A DNA stretch of 64,000 nt from Rhodobacteraceae bacterium S2214 (GCA_025141675.1 CP081161.1:1152001-1216000), one strand, 5' to 3'; shown: positions 26,366 to 36,027, numbered from the stretch's first letter. The notes: a model not told the origin generated them from the letters alone. Made by a program: numbers and translations.

Positions 26366-27094
26366 TTAATTCCCCTCCATTCTGTTTTCGAACAGGGTGC
26401 TGCGTCGTCCGCGCAACACGATGTCGAATTTGTAGGCGATACTGTCGAGCGGAATGGTCGCGTTCATATCCAGCCGTGCGACAAGCTGATCGATTGCGTC
26501 CTGATCGGGGATCGTTTGCACGATAGGGCACTTGGGGATCAACGGATCGCCTTCAAAGTAGCACTGCGTGATCAATCGTTGACAAAAGCCAGACCCGAAA
26601 ACTGACAAGTGGATATGCGCTGGCCGCCAGCTGTTGACGTAGTTGCGCCAAGGGTAGGCGCCCGGTTTGACAGTACGAAAAAAATAATAGCCGTTCTCGT
26701 CGGTTATGGTTCGTCCGCAGCCGCCGAAATTGGGATCAATCGGAGCAAGGTAGGTGTCTTTCTTGTGCCGATACCGTCCACCTGCGTTGGCCTGCCAAGC
26801 TTCGACAAGTGTGTTGGGAACAGGTCGCGCGTTTTCATCAAGCACACGCCCGTGCATGATGATGCGTTCACCAATCGCGCTTTCGCCGTCAGCCGCGTAG
26901 TTAAAGATCATGTCGTTGTCGATTGGGTCGATATCATTGTGGCCAAAGACAGGCCCTGTGATTTCCGACACCGAATTTTGCAACGATATCATTGCATAGC
27001 CGGGACTGCGGGCCACGCTCGTCTTATAGCCTGAGGTGTAAGCTGGAGGCTGCAGGTTGCGGTCGCGTTGGTAGAATTCTCCGGGTTTGGTCAT
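26366..27094 (-). CDS. pcaH: Protocatechuate 3,4-dioxygenase, beta subunit
   Basis: 242 residues. It holds the non-haem Fe(III) ligands: Tyr in [11 protein letters not shown], Tyr in GAYPWRN, and the two His in [12 protein letters not shown]. The sequences [25 protein letters not shown] and [15 protein letters not shown] are typical of PcaH. Catalytic partner of PcaG. Its start overlaps the pcaC stop by four bases. Confidence 0.96.
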   Translation of the reverse strand: MTKPGEFYQRDRNLQPPAYTSGYKTSVARSPGYAMISLQNSVSEITGPVFGHNDIDPIDNDMIFNYAADGESAIGERIIMHGRVLDENARPVPNTLVEAWQANAGGRYRHKKDTYLAPIDPNFGGCGRTITDENGYYFFRTVKPGAYPWRNYVNSWRPAHIHLSVFGSGFCQRLITQCYFEGDPLIPKCPIVQTIPDQDAIDQLVARLDMNATIPLDSIAYKFDIVLRGRRSTLFENRMEGN

Positions 27095-27477
27095 GTGGTG
27101 CCCGCCTCCATCTCTGCGTAGGTTTGTTTCGCCAGTTTGATGGCATGGTTGGCCTTCGGTACGCCCGCGTAAATGGCGACGTGCAGGAATGCCTGCATCA
27201 CATCATCCTTGCTCGCACCGGTTTTCGCAGTTGCGCGAATATGCATCGGGATTTCATCAAAGTTACCGGTCGCCGCAAGCAAGGCAAGTGTCAGCATTGA
27301 TCTGTCACGCAGATCAATTGCATCGCTTGCCCAAACGGTACCCCACGCGCCTTCGGTGATGAGCGTTTGAAAAGGTTCATCAAAGTCGGTCTTTGCGGCA
27401 TCGGCGCGGTCGACGTGAGCGTCGCCCAAGACGGAACGACGTACCTCCATTCCCGAAGAAAATCGTGTCTTGTCCAT
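27091..27477 (-). CDS. pcaC: 4-carboxymuconolactone decarboxylase
   Basis: 128 residues from the ATG at 27477 (GGGGG upstream; a TTG three bases earlier is an alternative). CMD fold: [52 protein letters not shown]. It removes CO2 from gamma-carboxymuconolactone to give the enol-lactone used by PcaD. First gene of the operon, divergent from pcaQ across 92 bases. Confidence 0.95.
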   Translation of the reverse strand: MDKTRFSSGMEVRRSVLGDAHVDRADAAKTDFDEPFQTLITEGAWGTVWASDAIDLRDRSMLTLALLAATGNFDEIPMHIRATAKTGASKDDVMQAFLHVAIYAGVPKANHAIKLAKQTYAEMEAGTT

Positions 27478-27569
27478 CAATTGCCCCCACTTTGATCAAT
27501 GCCTGTATTTTACATTACCGATTTGCGATTAGTATTGATTATTTCGCCTTGATTCATAATATTTCTGGT
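27478..27569. promoter_or_regulatory. Divergent pcaC/pcaQ promoter region
   Basis: AT-rich 92 bases separating the starts of pcaC and pcaQ. In relatives, PcaQ binds a T-N11-A site here and activates the pca operon on a muconate-type inducer. I see related words (ATTACCGATTTG, CGATTAGTATTG) but no convincing symmetric copy, so the operator is not placed. Confidence 0.4.
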
Positions 27570-28496
27570 ATGTATTGGGATCATCATCTTCGCCTGCGTC
27601 ATGTCCGCGTGTTCCTTGAAGTCGCGCGCGCGGAAAGTGTTTCGGTGGCATCTGCGCGCTTGAATGTAACCCAGCCTGCCGTGTCGCGTAGCCTTAAGGA
27701 ACTGGAAGACATGCTGGATACGCGGTTGTTTGATCGCGTTGGTCGCGGGTTGCGCCTAAATGAGGCGGGCCGCGTTTTTCAAAGTCACGCAAGCGCGTCG
27801 ATGCTGGAACTGATGCGGGGGCGCGATCGGCTGACAAAGACAGGCGATGTGATGTCGCAGCTCAAGGTTGGTGTTTTGCCTACGGCCGCGACTGAACTTG
27901 TGCCACGTGCCGCTTTGACGTTTCGTGCAGAGATGCCTCAGGTGAGGTTGCATATTCTGACAGGACCTAACTGGTTGTTGTTTAACCAGCTACGCGACGG
28001 TCAATTGGACATTGTGGTGGGACGCATGCCCGAAAGTTCTGCTGGAGCAGGGGTGAATTTTCAACAGCTTTATATCGAAGACGTCGTGCTGGTTTGCCGT
28101 CCGGGTCACCCTATTCTTGGCATAGAAAACCCAGAAAGTGCGGTATCCGCGTATCCATTGGTCCTGCCCCCGTCGGGTGCCGTGATTTCCCAGACCGTTG
28201 AACGGTATCTCGCGAGCATTGGGTTGCCAGAAATGCGAGGCGACATTGAAACGGTCGCTTTGCCGGTAGGCCGCAAGATCGTGGCAATGTCGGATGCGAT
28301 TTGGTTCATCTCTCGCGGGGTCGTCGCCGATGAATTAGCGGCAGGCAGTCTTGTTGCTGTGGCCCTTGCGTCGCCGTTGTTGTCCGGACCCGTTGGGGTC
28401 AGCGTGTCGCGATCCGCACCTGTCAGCGTTGAACGAAGCAGCCTTGAATCTGTTCTGCAGGATACCGCCCGCGCGATGCGCGAGAAACACTATTGA
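27570..28496 (+). CDS. pcaQ: LysR-type regulator of the pca operon
   Basis: 308 residues from the ATG at 27570. N-terminal HTH: LRHVRVFLEVARAESVSVASARLNVTQPAVSRSLKELEDMLDTRLFDRVGRG. The rest is the substrate-binding LysR domain, with VLPPSGAVISQTVERYL and SDAIWFISRGVV, as in PcaQ/GbpR-type proteins. Divergent position next to pcaC is the classic PcaQ arrangement. Its end overlaps the end of the convergent LysR gene by seven bases. Confidence 0.9.
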   Translation: MYWDHHLRLRHVRVFLEVARAESVSVASARLNVTQPAVSRSLKELEDMLDTRLFDRVGRGLRLNEAGRVFQSHASASMLELMRGRDRLTKTGDVMSQLKVGVLPTAATELVPRAALTFRAEMPQVRLHILTGPNWLLFNQLRDGQLDIVVGRMPESSAGAGVNFQQLYIEDVVLVCRPGHPILGIENPESAVSAYPLVLPPSGAVISQTVERYLASIGLPEMRGDIETVALPVGRKIVAMSDAIWFISRGVVADELAAGSLVAVALASPLLSGPVGVSVSRSAPVSVERSSLESVLQDTARAMREKHY

Positions 28497-29377
28497 TCGG
28501 GAGAGTGATGCGCCAGAAACCGTACAAATGTCATCGTCAGATTGTTGCGCCGCGATTGATCTGGCCAAACAACATGTAGGCCCAAAGGCTTTAGTGTCCA
28601 TTCAGGAAGGACATGAAAAAGTTCGCCGCGCCCAAGGCCACGGCATGCAAGGTTTTCCGGTATAGCCGTAACACCAAGACCGCGCGTTGCGAATTCGAAT
28701 AGCGCGTCGGCCGTGTTCACGAGGATCTTGGATCGCCCTAAAACCGTGACCGTTTCGCCATCCTTATCCGTTAGATCAGTCTGGTTGGGACGCATGGAAA
28801 AGCGGATCCATTCCCAATCTTCCAAATCCTTAGGGTGTTCTGGCAAGCCCATCCGCTCAACATAGGCGGGGCTGGCCACAAGGAGACGGTCGGTAATACC
28901 GACTTTGCGGTTCATCAATTGACTGTCTTCCAACCAACCCGCCCTGATCGCGATATCATAGTTATCCTTGATGACATCGCGTTGGCGATCCGAAAAATCC
29001 AGCGAAAGAAAGATCCGAGGATAAGCCGCGCAGAAGTCCGCGAAACGATCCATCATTTCGGTTTGCGTGATAAATGCGGGTGCTGTTACCCGCAGCTCCC
29101 CTTGTGGATCAGATGATTGGGGGTTGATCGCGTCTAGCCCAAGTTCAGCCGCGATCAGCATTTCTTGTGCCTTCTCGTAAAGCAGCCTGCCTTCTTGCGT
29201 CAGGGACAAAGACCGCGTCGAACGGTAAAGCAACGTCACGCCAAGGCTTTTTTCCAGTTCGGAAACTGTCTCACTTATGCGCGACGGTGCCAAACCAAGG
29301 TGGAGCGCCGCTGCCCTAAACGTGCCTTGCTCAATGACTGTCGCGAAGATCGCGATGCTACGCAGCTTATCAATCAT
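28490..29377 (-). CDS. LysR-family regulator
   Basis: 295 residues from the ATG at 29377. HTH region FATVIEQGTFRAAALHLGLAPSRISETVSELEKSLGVTLLYRSTRSLSLT, then a ligand domain with VTAPAFITQTEMMDRFADFCAAYP and LEDWEWIRFSMRP, the CrgA/DhcR-like group. Divergent from the SnoaL-like gene at 29638 across 260 bases, so it probably regulates that gene and those following it. Ligand unknown. Confidence 0.85.
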   Translation of the reverse strand: MIDKLRSIAIFATVIEQGTFRAAALHLGLAPSRISETVSELEKSLGVTLLYRSTRSLSLTQEGRLLYEKAQEMLIAAELGLDAINPQSSDPQGELRVTAPAFITQTEMMDRFADFCAAYPRIFLSLDFSDRQRDVIKDNYDIAIRAGWLEDSQLMNRKVGITDRLLVASPAYVERMGLPEHPKDLEDWEWIRFSMRPNQTDLTDKDGETVTVLGRSKILVNTADALFEFATRGLGVTAIPENLACRGLGRGELFHVLPEWTLKPLGLHVVWPDQSRRNNLTMTFVRFLAHHSPDQ

Positions 29378-29637
29378 TGTTCGCCTCAGCCGAATGGTGT
29401 GATCCAAATTGACATACTTATAACCTTGCCCCTGCGTCAATACCGTTGAGGCGTGGGCGTTCGCGCGCAACGTCATCGCAGAAAGCGGGGTCACAAGACA
29501 TGGCCGAAATTTCGCAAGCTTCATTCGACACGGTCATGGCACTGCTCAACAAAACCACGCAGCCTGATGGCCGAAAGCGGGCGCCTTTCGGCGAACTTCA
29601 CACAGACGAATGAAACCATAACAAGGGACGGATCATC

Positions 29638-30405
29638 ATGGGCAAAGGACTGGACAACGTACGCGACATCTATCTGGATGGCATCGCAGGTGGCAACGCC
29701 CGCGAGGCGGTTCTGCGCAACACTGGGCATCGTTACACACAGCATTCCACCGGCGTGGGCGATGGTGCTGAAGGCTTCCTTGAATTTTTCGAACCTTTCG
29801 TTGCACGTAATCCAAAGCGCGAGATCGAAATTAGACGCATCTTGGAAGACGGTCGTTGGGTTTGGTGCAGCGCCTATCAGTCGCTCAACGATGGGGCGGC
29901 GCAGTGGGTCACAATGGATTTGTTCTACACCGACAAAGACGGTCTGATCCTCGAACATTGGGACACAATTGCACCCTACGTTGCCAAGACAGAATCCGGC
30001 GAAGACATGGTCGGCGGCGTCACCGATGTTGATATCAATGGGGACACTGAAGAGAACAAAGCGCTCGTGCTCGAATATACCAAACAGGTCCGCCAAGAGG
30101 GTAACGTGTCAAAGCTAAGCAACTTTGTTTCCGCTGGCGTAGTCCAACATGCTGCCCCTATCGGTGCGGGCCTAGATGGTTTGGCGACGTGGTTGGAATC
30201 AGACGACGCAGGTCGGTACGAAATGCTGTTCCAACTGGTTGGTCAGGGCGATTTCGTTGTCACTTACGGCAAACGCTACGCTGCGAGTAAAGAAGTCGCC
30301 GTGTTTGACCTTTATCGTATTGCAGGCGGCAAGATCGTCGAAATGTGGATGAACGAAGAAGAAATTAGCCCGCGCGATGCATGGGGCAATTCTGGAAAGT
30401 TTTAA
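29638..30405 (+). CDS. Tandem SnoaL/NTF2-like protein
   Basis: 255 residues with two cone-fold repeats. Repeat 1 (about 5-118) has LDGIAGGNAREAVLRNTGHRYTQHSTGVGDG and ends LEHWDTIAPY; repeat 2 (about 135-250) has LEYTKQVRQEGNVSKLSNFVSAGVVQHAAPIGAG and ends VEMWMNEEEISPRDAWGNSGKF. Each has a His near the pocket. Family members are small-molecule isomerases, hydrolases or binding proteins; the reaction here is unknown. Good ribosome binding site (AAGGGACGG). It sits just upstream of the CDGSH-glutamate-synthase-like gene. Confidence 0.75.
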   Translation: MGKGLDNVRDIYLDGIAGGNAREAVLRNTGHRYTQHSTGVGDGAEGFLEFFEPFVARNPKREIEIRRILEDGRWVWCSAYQSLNDGAAQWVTMDLFYTDKDGLILEHWDTIAPYVAKTESGEDMVGGVTDVDINGDTEENKALVLEYTKQVRQEGNVSKLSNFVSAGVVQHAAPIGAGLDGLATWLESDDAGRYEMLFQLVGQGDFVVTYGKRYAASKEVAVFDLYRIAGGKIVEMWMNEEEISPRDAWGNSGKF

Positions 30406-30492
30406 GCTGAGCGATGGCGCGTTTCTGGCGACCCGTACCACTGGGAAGGCCGGCGGTCGCCTAAATATCACATACAAAAAAGGACATGTCAG

Positions 30493-32032
30493 ATGGTCAC
30501 GAAAACTGTACCCATCATCGCCGCTAAAGCCCCCGCAATGGCCGATCTGGAAGAGGGCAAAGACTATTTCTGGTGCGCGTGTGGTATGTCCAAGAACCAA
30601 CCATTCTGTGATGGTTCGCATGCGGGGACCGATGTGACCCCTGTGAAATTCACCTCAGAGAAAACGGGCAAGGCTGCGCTATGCCAGTGTAAAGCAACGG
30701 CGAACCAGCCGTTTTGCGATGGCACCCATGCGCAGCTTAAAGACCTCGCGGTCGGTGATCCTTCGCCTGAACCGAAATCTGATGTTCCAAACGCAACAGC
30801 GACCCTCGAAGAGCCGACGGTTGCGCGCATCCACGAACTGGCGCGTGACGGGTTAAGCAAGTTGGGTCATCACGGCGAAATGGGCGCGATGGGTGTTCCA
30901 CGCAAAGACCTGCCTCATTGGGACGACATTCAGATTCTGGCCGCCCAAATGGCGCGAAAACCATTGCAGGATGATGTTGAAGTGGCGACAGGCGTGACGA
31001 TCGGGCCACGTGCGGCGAAGCCGCTGCATCTTGATATCCCGCTGTTCGTCTCTGACATGAGTTTTGGAGCCCTATCGCTTGAAGCGAAGACCGCGCTTGC
31101 GCGGGGCGCAGAAATGGCAGGCACAGGCATTTGTTCCGGTGAAGGCGGTATGCTGTCCGAAGAACATGCCGAAAACATGCGCTATTTCTATGAATTAGCA
31201 TCGGCAAAGTTCGGGTGGGACATCGCCAAGGTCAAAGGTGTTCAGGCGTTTCATTTCAAAGGCGGTCAGGGGGCCAAGACGGGTACGGGCGGACATCTAC
31301 CCGGTGACAAGGTAGACGCCAAGATCGCGGCAGTGCGCGGATTGAACGTCGGCGAGGCGGCAATTTCGCCCTCAACCTTCATCGATCTACACACGCCAGC
31401 CGATTTCAAAAAGCTGGCTGATCAGGTGCGCGAAGAATCTGGCGGTATCCCGATCGGGTTTAAATTGTCAGCCAACCACATCGAAGACGATATCGATTTT
31501 GCGCTGGAAGCAAGCGCCGATTATATCATTTTGGATGGTCGCGGTGGTGGCACAGGTGCTGCGCCGTTAATCTTCCGCAACAACATTTCGGTACCAACGA
31601 TCCCCGCGCTAGCGCGTGCGAGCGCGCATTTGGACAAAAAAAACGGGCCGTGAAGTCACCTTGGTGATAACCGGAGGTCTACGTATGCCCGAGGACTTCG
31701 TTAAGGCAATGGCGATGGGGGCGGACGCGATTGCCCTGTCCAATTCAGCCATGCAAGCGGTCGGCTGTATCGCGGCGCGTATGTGCAATTCCAACAACTG
31801 CCCTGTCGGTGTTGCCACGCAGAAACCTGAACTGCGCAAACGGCTTGATGTGCAGGTCGGCGCAGAAAGGCTGGAACGGTATTTCAGTGCCTCAGTCGAA
31901 TTGATGAGCGTGCTCGCGCGGGCCTGTGGCCATGCCTCTCTTTCTGATTTTTCGCCACACGACATCACAACGTGGAAGAAAGAAATGTCCGAGCTGAGCG
32001 GGATTTCATACGCGGGCTTTGGTGTTCGTTAA
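30493..32032 (+). pseudogene. CDGSH + glutamate-synthase-like protein, frameshifted at A8
   Basis: The first frame runs 30493-31653 (386 aa). Two CDGSH iron-sulfur motifs (Cys28/Cys30/Cys39/His43 and Cys64/Cys66/Cys75/His79) precede a GltS-type FMN barrel (LFVSDMSFGALSLEAKTALARGAEM, GTGGHLPGDK, FKLSANHIEDDIDFALEA, DGRGGGTGAAP). At a run of eight A's (31636-31643) it leaves the frame and stops at TGA 31651-31653. The missing C-terminus (TLVITGGLRMPEDFVKAMAMGADAIAL, CNSNNCPVGVATQ) continues in the +1 frame to 32032. Seven A's would give LDKKTGREVTLVITGG, intact. Either a real mutation, a sequencing error or a slippage site. Intact relatives are FMN/Fe-S proteins of unknown substrate. Confidence 0.88.
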
Positions 32033-32113
32033 TATTGCCCTTGGTTCTTGTAAATTGCTGTCCAATCGTTAAGTCTGACAAAATAAGTCAGGTATTTAGA
32101 AAAGGCATCTGAA

Positions 32114-32926
32114 ATGGCTCTTACAAAAATCAAAGACGCAGTACGTCAGGCTGGCGGGCGTCCTGCACCTCGCGTTTTGCGCGTCAAAGAAGCGTTTCAT
32201 CTGACGCCGCATATGATCCGCGTGATCTTTGCTGGTCCTGAATTGGAAGGCTTTCCCGAAGGTCGTGACGGGGGTAATTGCAAGCTTTTGTTGCCCGACC
32301 CAAATGAAACCCTATCGGTGTTCAAGGTGCGTCTGTCTGCCGGGCCAGCTCCTGTCAAACGGACCTATACAGTGCGCAGCTATGATGCGGAAAAGGGTGA
32401 ACTGGCCATTGATTTTGTCGATCATGGTGACACAGGCCCAGCATCAAGATGGGCGCGTGCGACCAAGACGGGATCGTTTCTGGGGTTCGCAGGTCCAAGC
32501 ACGTCGAAGGTAACCAATTTTGATGCCGACTGGTACCTTGTAGCAGCGGACCCATCCGCCATTCCCGTGGCCGCCGCTGCGTTGGAGGCAATGCCGCGTG
32601 ACGCCAAGGGTGTCGCGATCTTTGAGGTCCCATCAATTGAAGACAAGCAAGACATCGACATGCCAAGTGGCATAGAAACGCATTGGTTGATACACCCCGA
32701 TCCGAGCATCGCATCGTCAGCGCAAGAGAAATTGATCCGGGGGCTGGATTGGAACCAAGGTCGCGTGCAGACCTGCATCGCGGGAGAATCTGGCGTGATC
32801 AAAAGCCTGAGGGCGTTTCTTGCACAGGAAAAAGAAGTGCCGCGCGCGGACACCTATATTTCCGGTTATTGGAAGATTGGACTTGTTGAAGACGAACATC
32901 AGCAGATGAAACGCGCCGAAGGTTAA
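32114..32926 (+). CDS. Siderophore-interacting-protein-family flavoprotein
   Basis: 270 residues. An FAD-binding barrel (RVLRVKEAFHLTPHMIRVIFAGPEL, KRTYTVRSYDAEKGELAIDFVDHG, GPASRWARATKTGSFLGFAGP) precedes the SIP C-terminal domain (DADWYLVAADPSAIPVAAAALEAMPRD, CIAGESGVIKSLRAFL, SGYWKIGLVEDEH). Family enzymes reduce ferric siderophores in the cytoplasm with NAD(P)H. No siderophore genes are near, so it may instead serve as a reductase for the iron-sulfur proteins around it. Confidence 0.9.
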   Translation: MALTKIKDAVRQAGGRPAPRVLRVKEAFHLTPHMIRVIFAGPELEGFPEGRDGGNCKLLLPDPNETLSVFKVRLSAGPAPVKRTYTVRSYDAEKGELAIDFVDHGDTGPASRWARATKTGSFLGFAGPSTSKVTNFDADWYLVAADPSAIPVAAAALEAMPRDAKGVAIFEVPSIEDKQDIDMPSGIETHWLIHPDPSIASSAQEKLIRGLDWNQGRVQTCIAGESGVIKSLRAFLAQEKEVPRADTYISGYWKIGLVEDEHQQMKRAEG

Positions 32927-32956
32927 ATCGCAAGCCAAGGCAAGAGGACGATCACC

Positions 32957-33236
32957 ATGACTACCGCAGTTTCCGTCGCAACCGGCCGACGTGGCGATTG
33001 AAGGTGCCGAGGCGCGGGTATTGCGGCTACACGGCCCGCGACGAATTGGCTGCCGCCTATGCTGAAATGCTGATCGTGTCGGGGAACTGGATGACGTGCT
33101 GGGCCCCATCATGGTGCGCATCTGTGAATGAATCCGCGGCGGTGCGTTCGCCAAAAACGGTGATTTCGAAGTAGCCGCTGGGCGCCCCCACGTGGGTCGG
33201 GACGCCTATTTTCATCGCTCAAGACCTAAACCCTAA
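32957..33236 (+). pseudogene. Degraded remnant of an unrecognised gene
   Basis: An ATG at 32957 (AAGAGGACG upstream) gives only 14 codons before a stop. Further on, a frame ending at TAA 33234 reads LDDVLGPIMVRICE, stop, IRGGAFAKNGDFEVAAGRPH and VGRDAYFHRSRPKP, protein-like but broken by a TGA and shifted from the start. I do not recognise the family. It converges with the OsmC gene, overlapping its end by four bases. Confidence 0.45.
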
Positions 33237-34414
33237 ACCCGCACGACCTTTAGCTTTGTCTTAATGTCGGTGCGGCAGAAGGCATGCAAGAAGCAGGTTT
33301 GCTCAGAGATGTCGAGCATCTCTTGCGCCGTCTCGTCGGACTCGGTTGTTTCAAGATAGACGTGCGTTTCGATGGACTCGGCCTCGCCTGCTTTGCCGGT
33401 GCTGCCCGATGCGCCACCCAGACTGAAATGCGTGTCTTGCACGATCCGGTAGTCTGGAAGGTCCAGTTTCAGCATCGACACAAAGCGCCCGAACTGCGTC
33501 ATGAAGCAAAACCCGATGCCCGCCGAAATCAACGAATTGGCGTCCGGCGCCCGCCCATCTTCTGAACTTAGGAACCGGAACGACGTCCCGTAGGGCGAAT
33601 ATTGCATTTGTTGAATTTCTTTGATGCCGTCTTCGCGCATCACAGCGACTGCACCGATGTTCAACCGACGATCCTGTTCTGAGGCCATGCTGCCGCCCGC
33701 CGCCGATGTCCCAAGAACGACATCCTTCTTTGGTGTCGGACCGACTGGTTCCATTAGGTCCAAGTCACTTGCTTCGGCTTCGGATTTGGCAAAATGATTG
33801 CCCGGATCTGGGAACAATGCGCCGTCAAGCTCTGCGACTTTTGCAGTTGGCAACTCGGTCCCGTTCTTGCCTAATTTGAACAAGCTTTCCAACTGCCCTC
33901 GCATCAACCCGTTGAGGGGGGACGCGTAGGTCGCATTGATCAGGAATTCATTCAGAGCCGCGTCGTTCAGATCGCAATCTATTTCAACCTGAAGGTCAAT
34001 GTTTTCGGCCCCGCCTACCATTGTGCGCTTCGGCATAGAGCCTTTCATCGTGTAGTAATTGTCCTGAATAAGCTTCAACTTGCGAATTTCGATGCCCTTG
34101 ATTTTGGCCAGCGCAAGAATTTCATTCATGAAACTCGCCGCCATACCGCAGGACAAAAAGGCCAGCGGGCAGGGGGCCGCGTCATGGCCGTTCAGGTAGG
34201 GGCCTTCGTCAGACACGAGACGCCAAGTTTCACCGGTTTTGGCGGACCGGACTAACGCCTCTTTTTGGAAACCGGACAGTGACCGCACCCATGTGCGCAG
34301 CGCATCGCCCTTTCGGTTTTCCGGCGCGTCAATCGAAACCGCGTCCGCATTCGTAACCTTGTAGAACGGCGCAACGCCGCTGCTACCGATGATGTCATCA
34401 CCAAGTGCTGCCAT
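33233..34414 (-). CDS. Tandem OsmC-fold protein
   Basis: 393 residues built of two OsmC/Ohr-like halves. Half 1 includes DAAPCPLAFLSCGMAASFMNEILALAKIKGIEIRKLKLIQ with a Cys in the helix; half 2 includes DANSLISAGIGFCFMTQFGRFVSMLKLDLPDY and SEQTCFLHAFCRTDIKTKLKV. OsmC proteins reduce organic peroxides with paired cysteines, but fused tandem forms are little studied. Leads the leftward group with the SDR, GST, ALDH and TRAP genes; it ends convergent to the remnant at 32957. Confidence 0.78.
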   Translation of the reverse strand: MAALGDDIIGSSGVAPFYKVTNADAVSIDAPENRKGDALRTWVRSLSGFQKEALVRSAKTGETWRLVSDEGPYLNGHDAAPCPLAFLSCGMAASFMNEILALAKIKGIEIRKLKLIQDNYYTMKGSMPKRTMVGGAENIDLQVEIDCDLNDAALNEFLINATYASPLNGLMRGQLESLFKLGKNGTELPTAKVAELDGALFPDPGNHFAKSEAEASDLDLMEPVGPTPKKDVVLGTSAAGGSMASEQDRRLNIGAVAVMREDGIKEIQQMQYSPYGTSFRFLSSEDGRAPDANSLISAGIGFCFMTQFGRFVSMLKLDLPDYRIVQDTHFSLGGASGSTGKAGEAESIETHVYLETTESDETAQEMLDISEQTCFLHAFCRTDIKTKLKVVRV

Positions 34415-34440
34415 GGTATTTTTCCTAAGTTGAAATGTCG

Positions 34441-35193
34441 CTAGAGGTTAACCTTGCCGCCATCCACGTTGAGCGTTTGCCCAGTGACAAAGTTGCTATC
34501 GGGTGACGCAAGATAAAGCAGCGTGCCCAACAGATCCTCGGGTAGCATTTCCCGCTTGATCGAACGCGACGCCACTGTGGGGCCGCGCGCCATATCAAAT
34601 CCGGAATTAGCTGCGATGCCTTCGCTTTCCGTCAGGCCGGGGGCGATAGCGTTCACCTGAATGTTCTTGTCGCCAAGTTCGCGACCGTGGCAGCGTGTCA
34701 GCGCGATAATCGCCCCTTTGGACGCGGTGTAGTGCGATAGGCCGGGTGGGCCGTAATAGAACGTGCCGGATGCGATGTTGATGACTTTGCCACCACCCGC
34801 CTTGATCATTGTCGGTGCGATTGCGCGCATCACTTGGTGAACGCCGCGGGCGTTGACCCTCATGATCAGATCAAACTCATCATCGGATATCTCAAAGAAA
34901 GGCTTGGGCGTCAGCGTCGCGAAAATCGAGGCGTTGTTAACCATGATATCAAGGCCGCCCATGCTTGTGGCCGCTTCGACCATCGCTTTGAGGTCGTCGT
35001 TGTTTGTCACATCGACCTTCATGCCCTGCGCAGCGCCACCCACATCGGTAATTGCCTTGACGGCTTTGTCTGTATCCTGAACATCCGTTACAAGAACCTT
35101 TGCGCCCTCGTTGGCCATCGCTTTCGCCATAAGCGCGCCAATGCCCTGTGCGGCGCCCGTGATTACCGCGACTTTTCCTTTAAGACGATCCAT
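34441..35193 (-). CDS. Short-chain dehydrogenase/reductase
   Basis: 250 residues, classical SDR: NAD-binding TGAAQGIG at about 13-20, NNAS, Ser in NIASGTFYYGPPG, YTASK catalytic Tyr/Lys, then NAIAPGLTESEG and the VTGQTLNVDGG end. Oxidises or reduces an alcohol/ketone with NAD(P). Asp in VTDVQD after strand 2 favours NAD. Lies 15 bases after the GST gene in a catabolic operon; beta-aryl ether pathways use an SDR beside GSTs, which is a suggestive parallel only. Confidence 0.92.
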   Translation of the reverse strand: MDRLKGKVAVITGAAQGIGALMAKAMANEGAKVLVTDVQDTDKAVKAITDVGGAAQGMKVDVTNNDDLKAMVEAATSMGGLDIMVNNASIFATLTPKPFFEISDDEFDLIMRVNARGVHQVMRAIAPTMIKAGGGKVINIASGTFYYGPPGLSHYTASKGAIIALTRCHGRELGDKNIQVNAIAPGLTESEGIAANSGFDMARGPTVASRSIKREMLPEDLLGTLLYLASPDSNFVTGQTLNVDGGKVNL

Positions 35194-35208
35194 TGTGTCC
35201 TCCCGCTG

Positions 35209-36027
35209 TTAGATTTCTATTTCAAGAATTTTCGCGACTTCGGGCCAGCTCATGGCCCCGTTCTCGCGCAGATCATGTGTCAGATCCTCGGGAACCCAGT
35301 CGATCAAGCACTTTTTGAAGTTTGGTCGCGCCGCGATCCTCGCGAACCATTTTTCGACGTTTGGCAAACGTCCGTTTTCCCACATGCCGCGCATCGACAT
35401 CATTGCAAGCCGGTTGACGTAAGGCGTCATGGCGATGTCGGCGATAGAGAACTTGTTGCCGACCAGCCAATCCTGCCCGTTCAGGGCTGTCTCCATTTTT
35501 TGCAGGTAGCTGTCGTACAATTTGACCTTATCTGCAGCCCCCGGCGCATCAAATCCGAAACGCGTGTAGCTGTCCTTGAGGTCTTTCCAGTTAGACGTGA
35601 CCGACATGGTCGGTGTGGACGCAAGGAATTTCTTTACGCCGTCTTCCCCAAGGTTTTTCAACACCGTGTGGCGGTGCGAGCAAACAAAGGTGACGGCCCC
35701 ACATGCCGGATGCAGATCTTCATCCACCGCTTTGGTCCAATAACGTGCTTGCGCGCGTTCCCATGGGTCAGTCGGGTGCACGCTATTTTCAGGTGAAATC
35801 TGGTCCAGGTATTCAATGATGACGGTGCTGTCGGGAACAACCGTGTCGTCATGTACCAATGTCGGGACAACGCCCTTGGGGTTCAGCTTGAGATAGTCAG
35901 GTTCGAACTGCTCGCCCTTGAGAATGTCGATATAGACGCCGTCCCAAGGCAGCCCTTTTTCATCCATCGCAAAGCGCACTTTGGCGGCACAAACTGATGA
36001 TCCGTGGTGATAGAGCGTGAAAGTCAT
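35209..36027 (-). CDS. Glutathione S-transferase, beta-etherase-like
   Basis: 272 residues from the ATG at 36027 (4-base overlap with the aldehyde dehydrogenase stop). Thioredoxin-like domain TLYHHGSSVCAAKVRFAMDEKGLPWD, LNPKGVVPTLVHDDTVVPDSTVIIEYLDQI, then PTDPWERAQARYWTKAVDEDLHPACGA and a helical C-domain with DWLVGNKFSIADIAMTPYVNR. Length and the WTKAVDE region resemble LigF-type GSTs that cleave beta-aryl ethers with glutathione. Ser or Cys in GSSVC would activate glutathione. Substrate is inferred, not shown. Confidence 0.85.
   Translation of the reverse strand: MTFTLYHHGSSVCAAKVRFAMDEKGLPWDGVYIDILKGEQFEPDYLKLNPKGVVPTLVHDDTVVPDSTVIIEYLDQISPENSVHPTDPWERAQARYWTKAVDEDLHPACGAVTFVCSHRHTVLKNLGEDGVKKFLASTPTMSVTSNWKDLKDSYTRFGFDAPGAADKVKLYDSYLQKMETALNGQDWLVGNKFSIADIAMTPYVNRLAMMSMRGMWENGRLPNVEKWFARIAARPNFKKCLIDWVPEDLTHDLRENGAMSWPEVAKILEIEI

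Noticed and set aside
27478..27569. A precise PcaQ binding site
   Set aside because: Half-sites resembling ATTACC are present but no symmetric T-N11-A copy could be fixed by eye.
34834..35796. 320-residue plus-strand frame opposite the SDR and GST genes
   Set aside because: Antisense shadow; His/Cys/Arg-rich with no family features.
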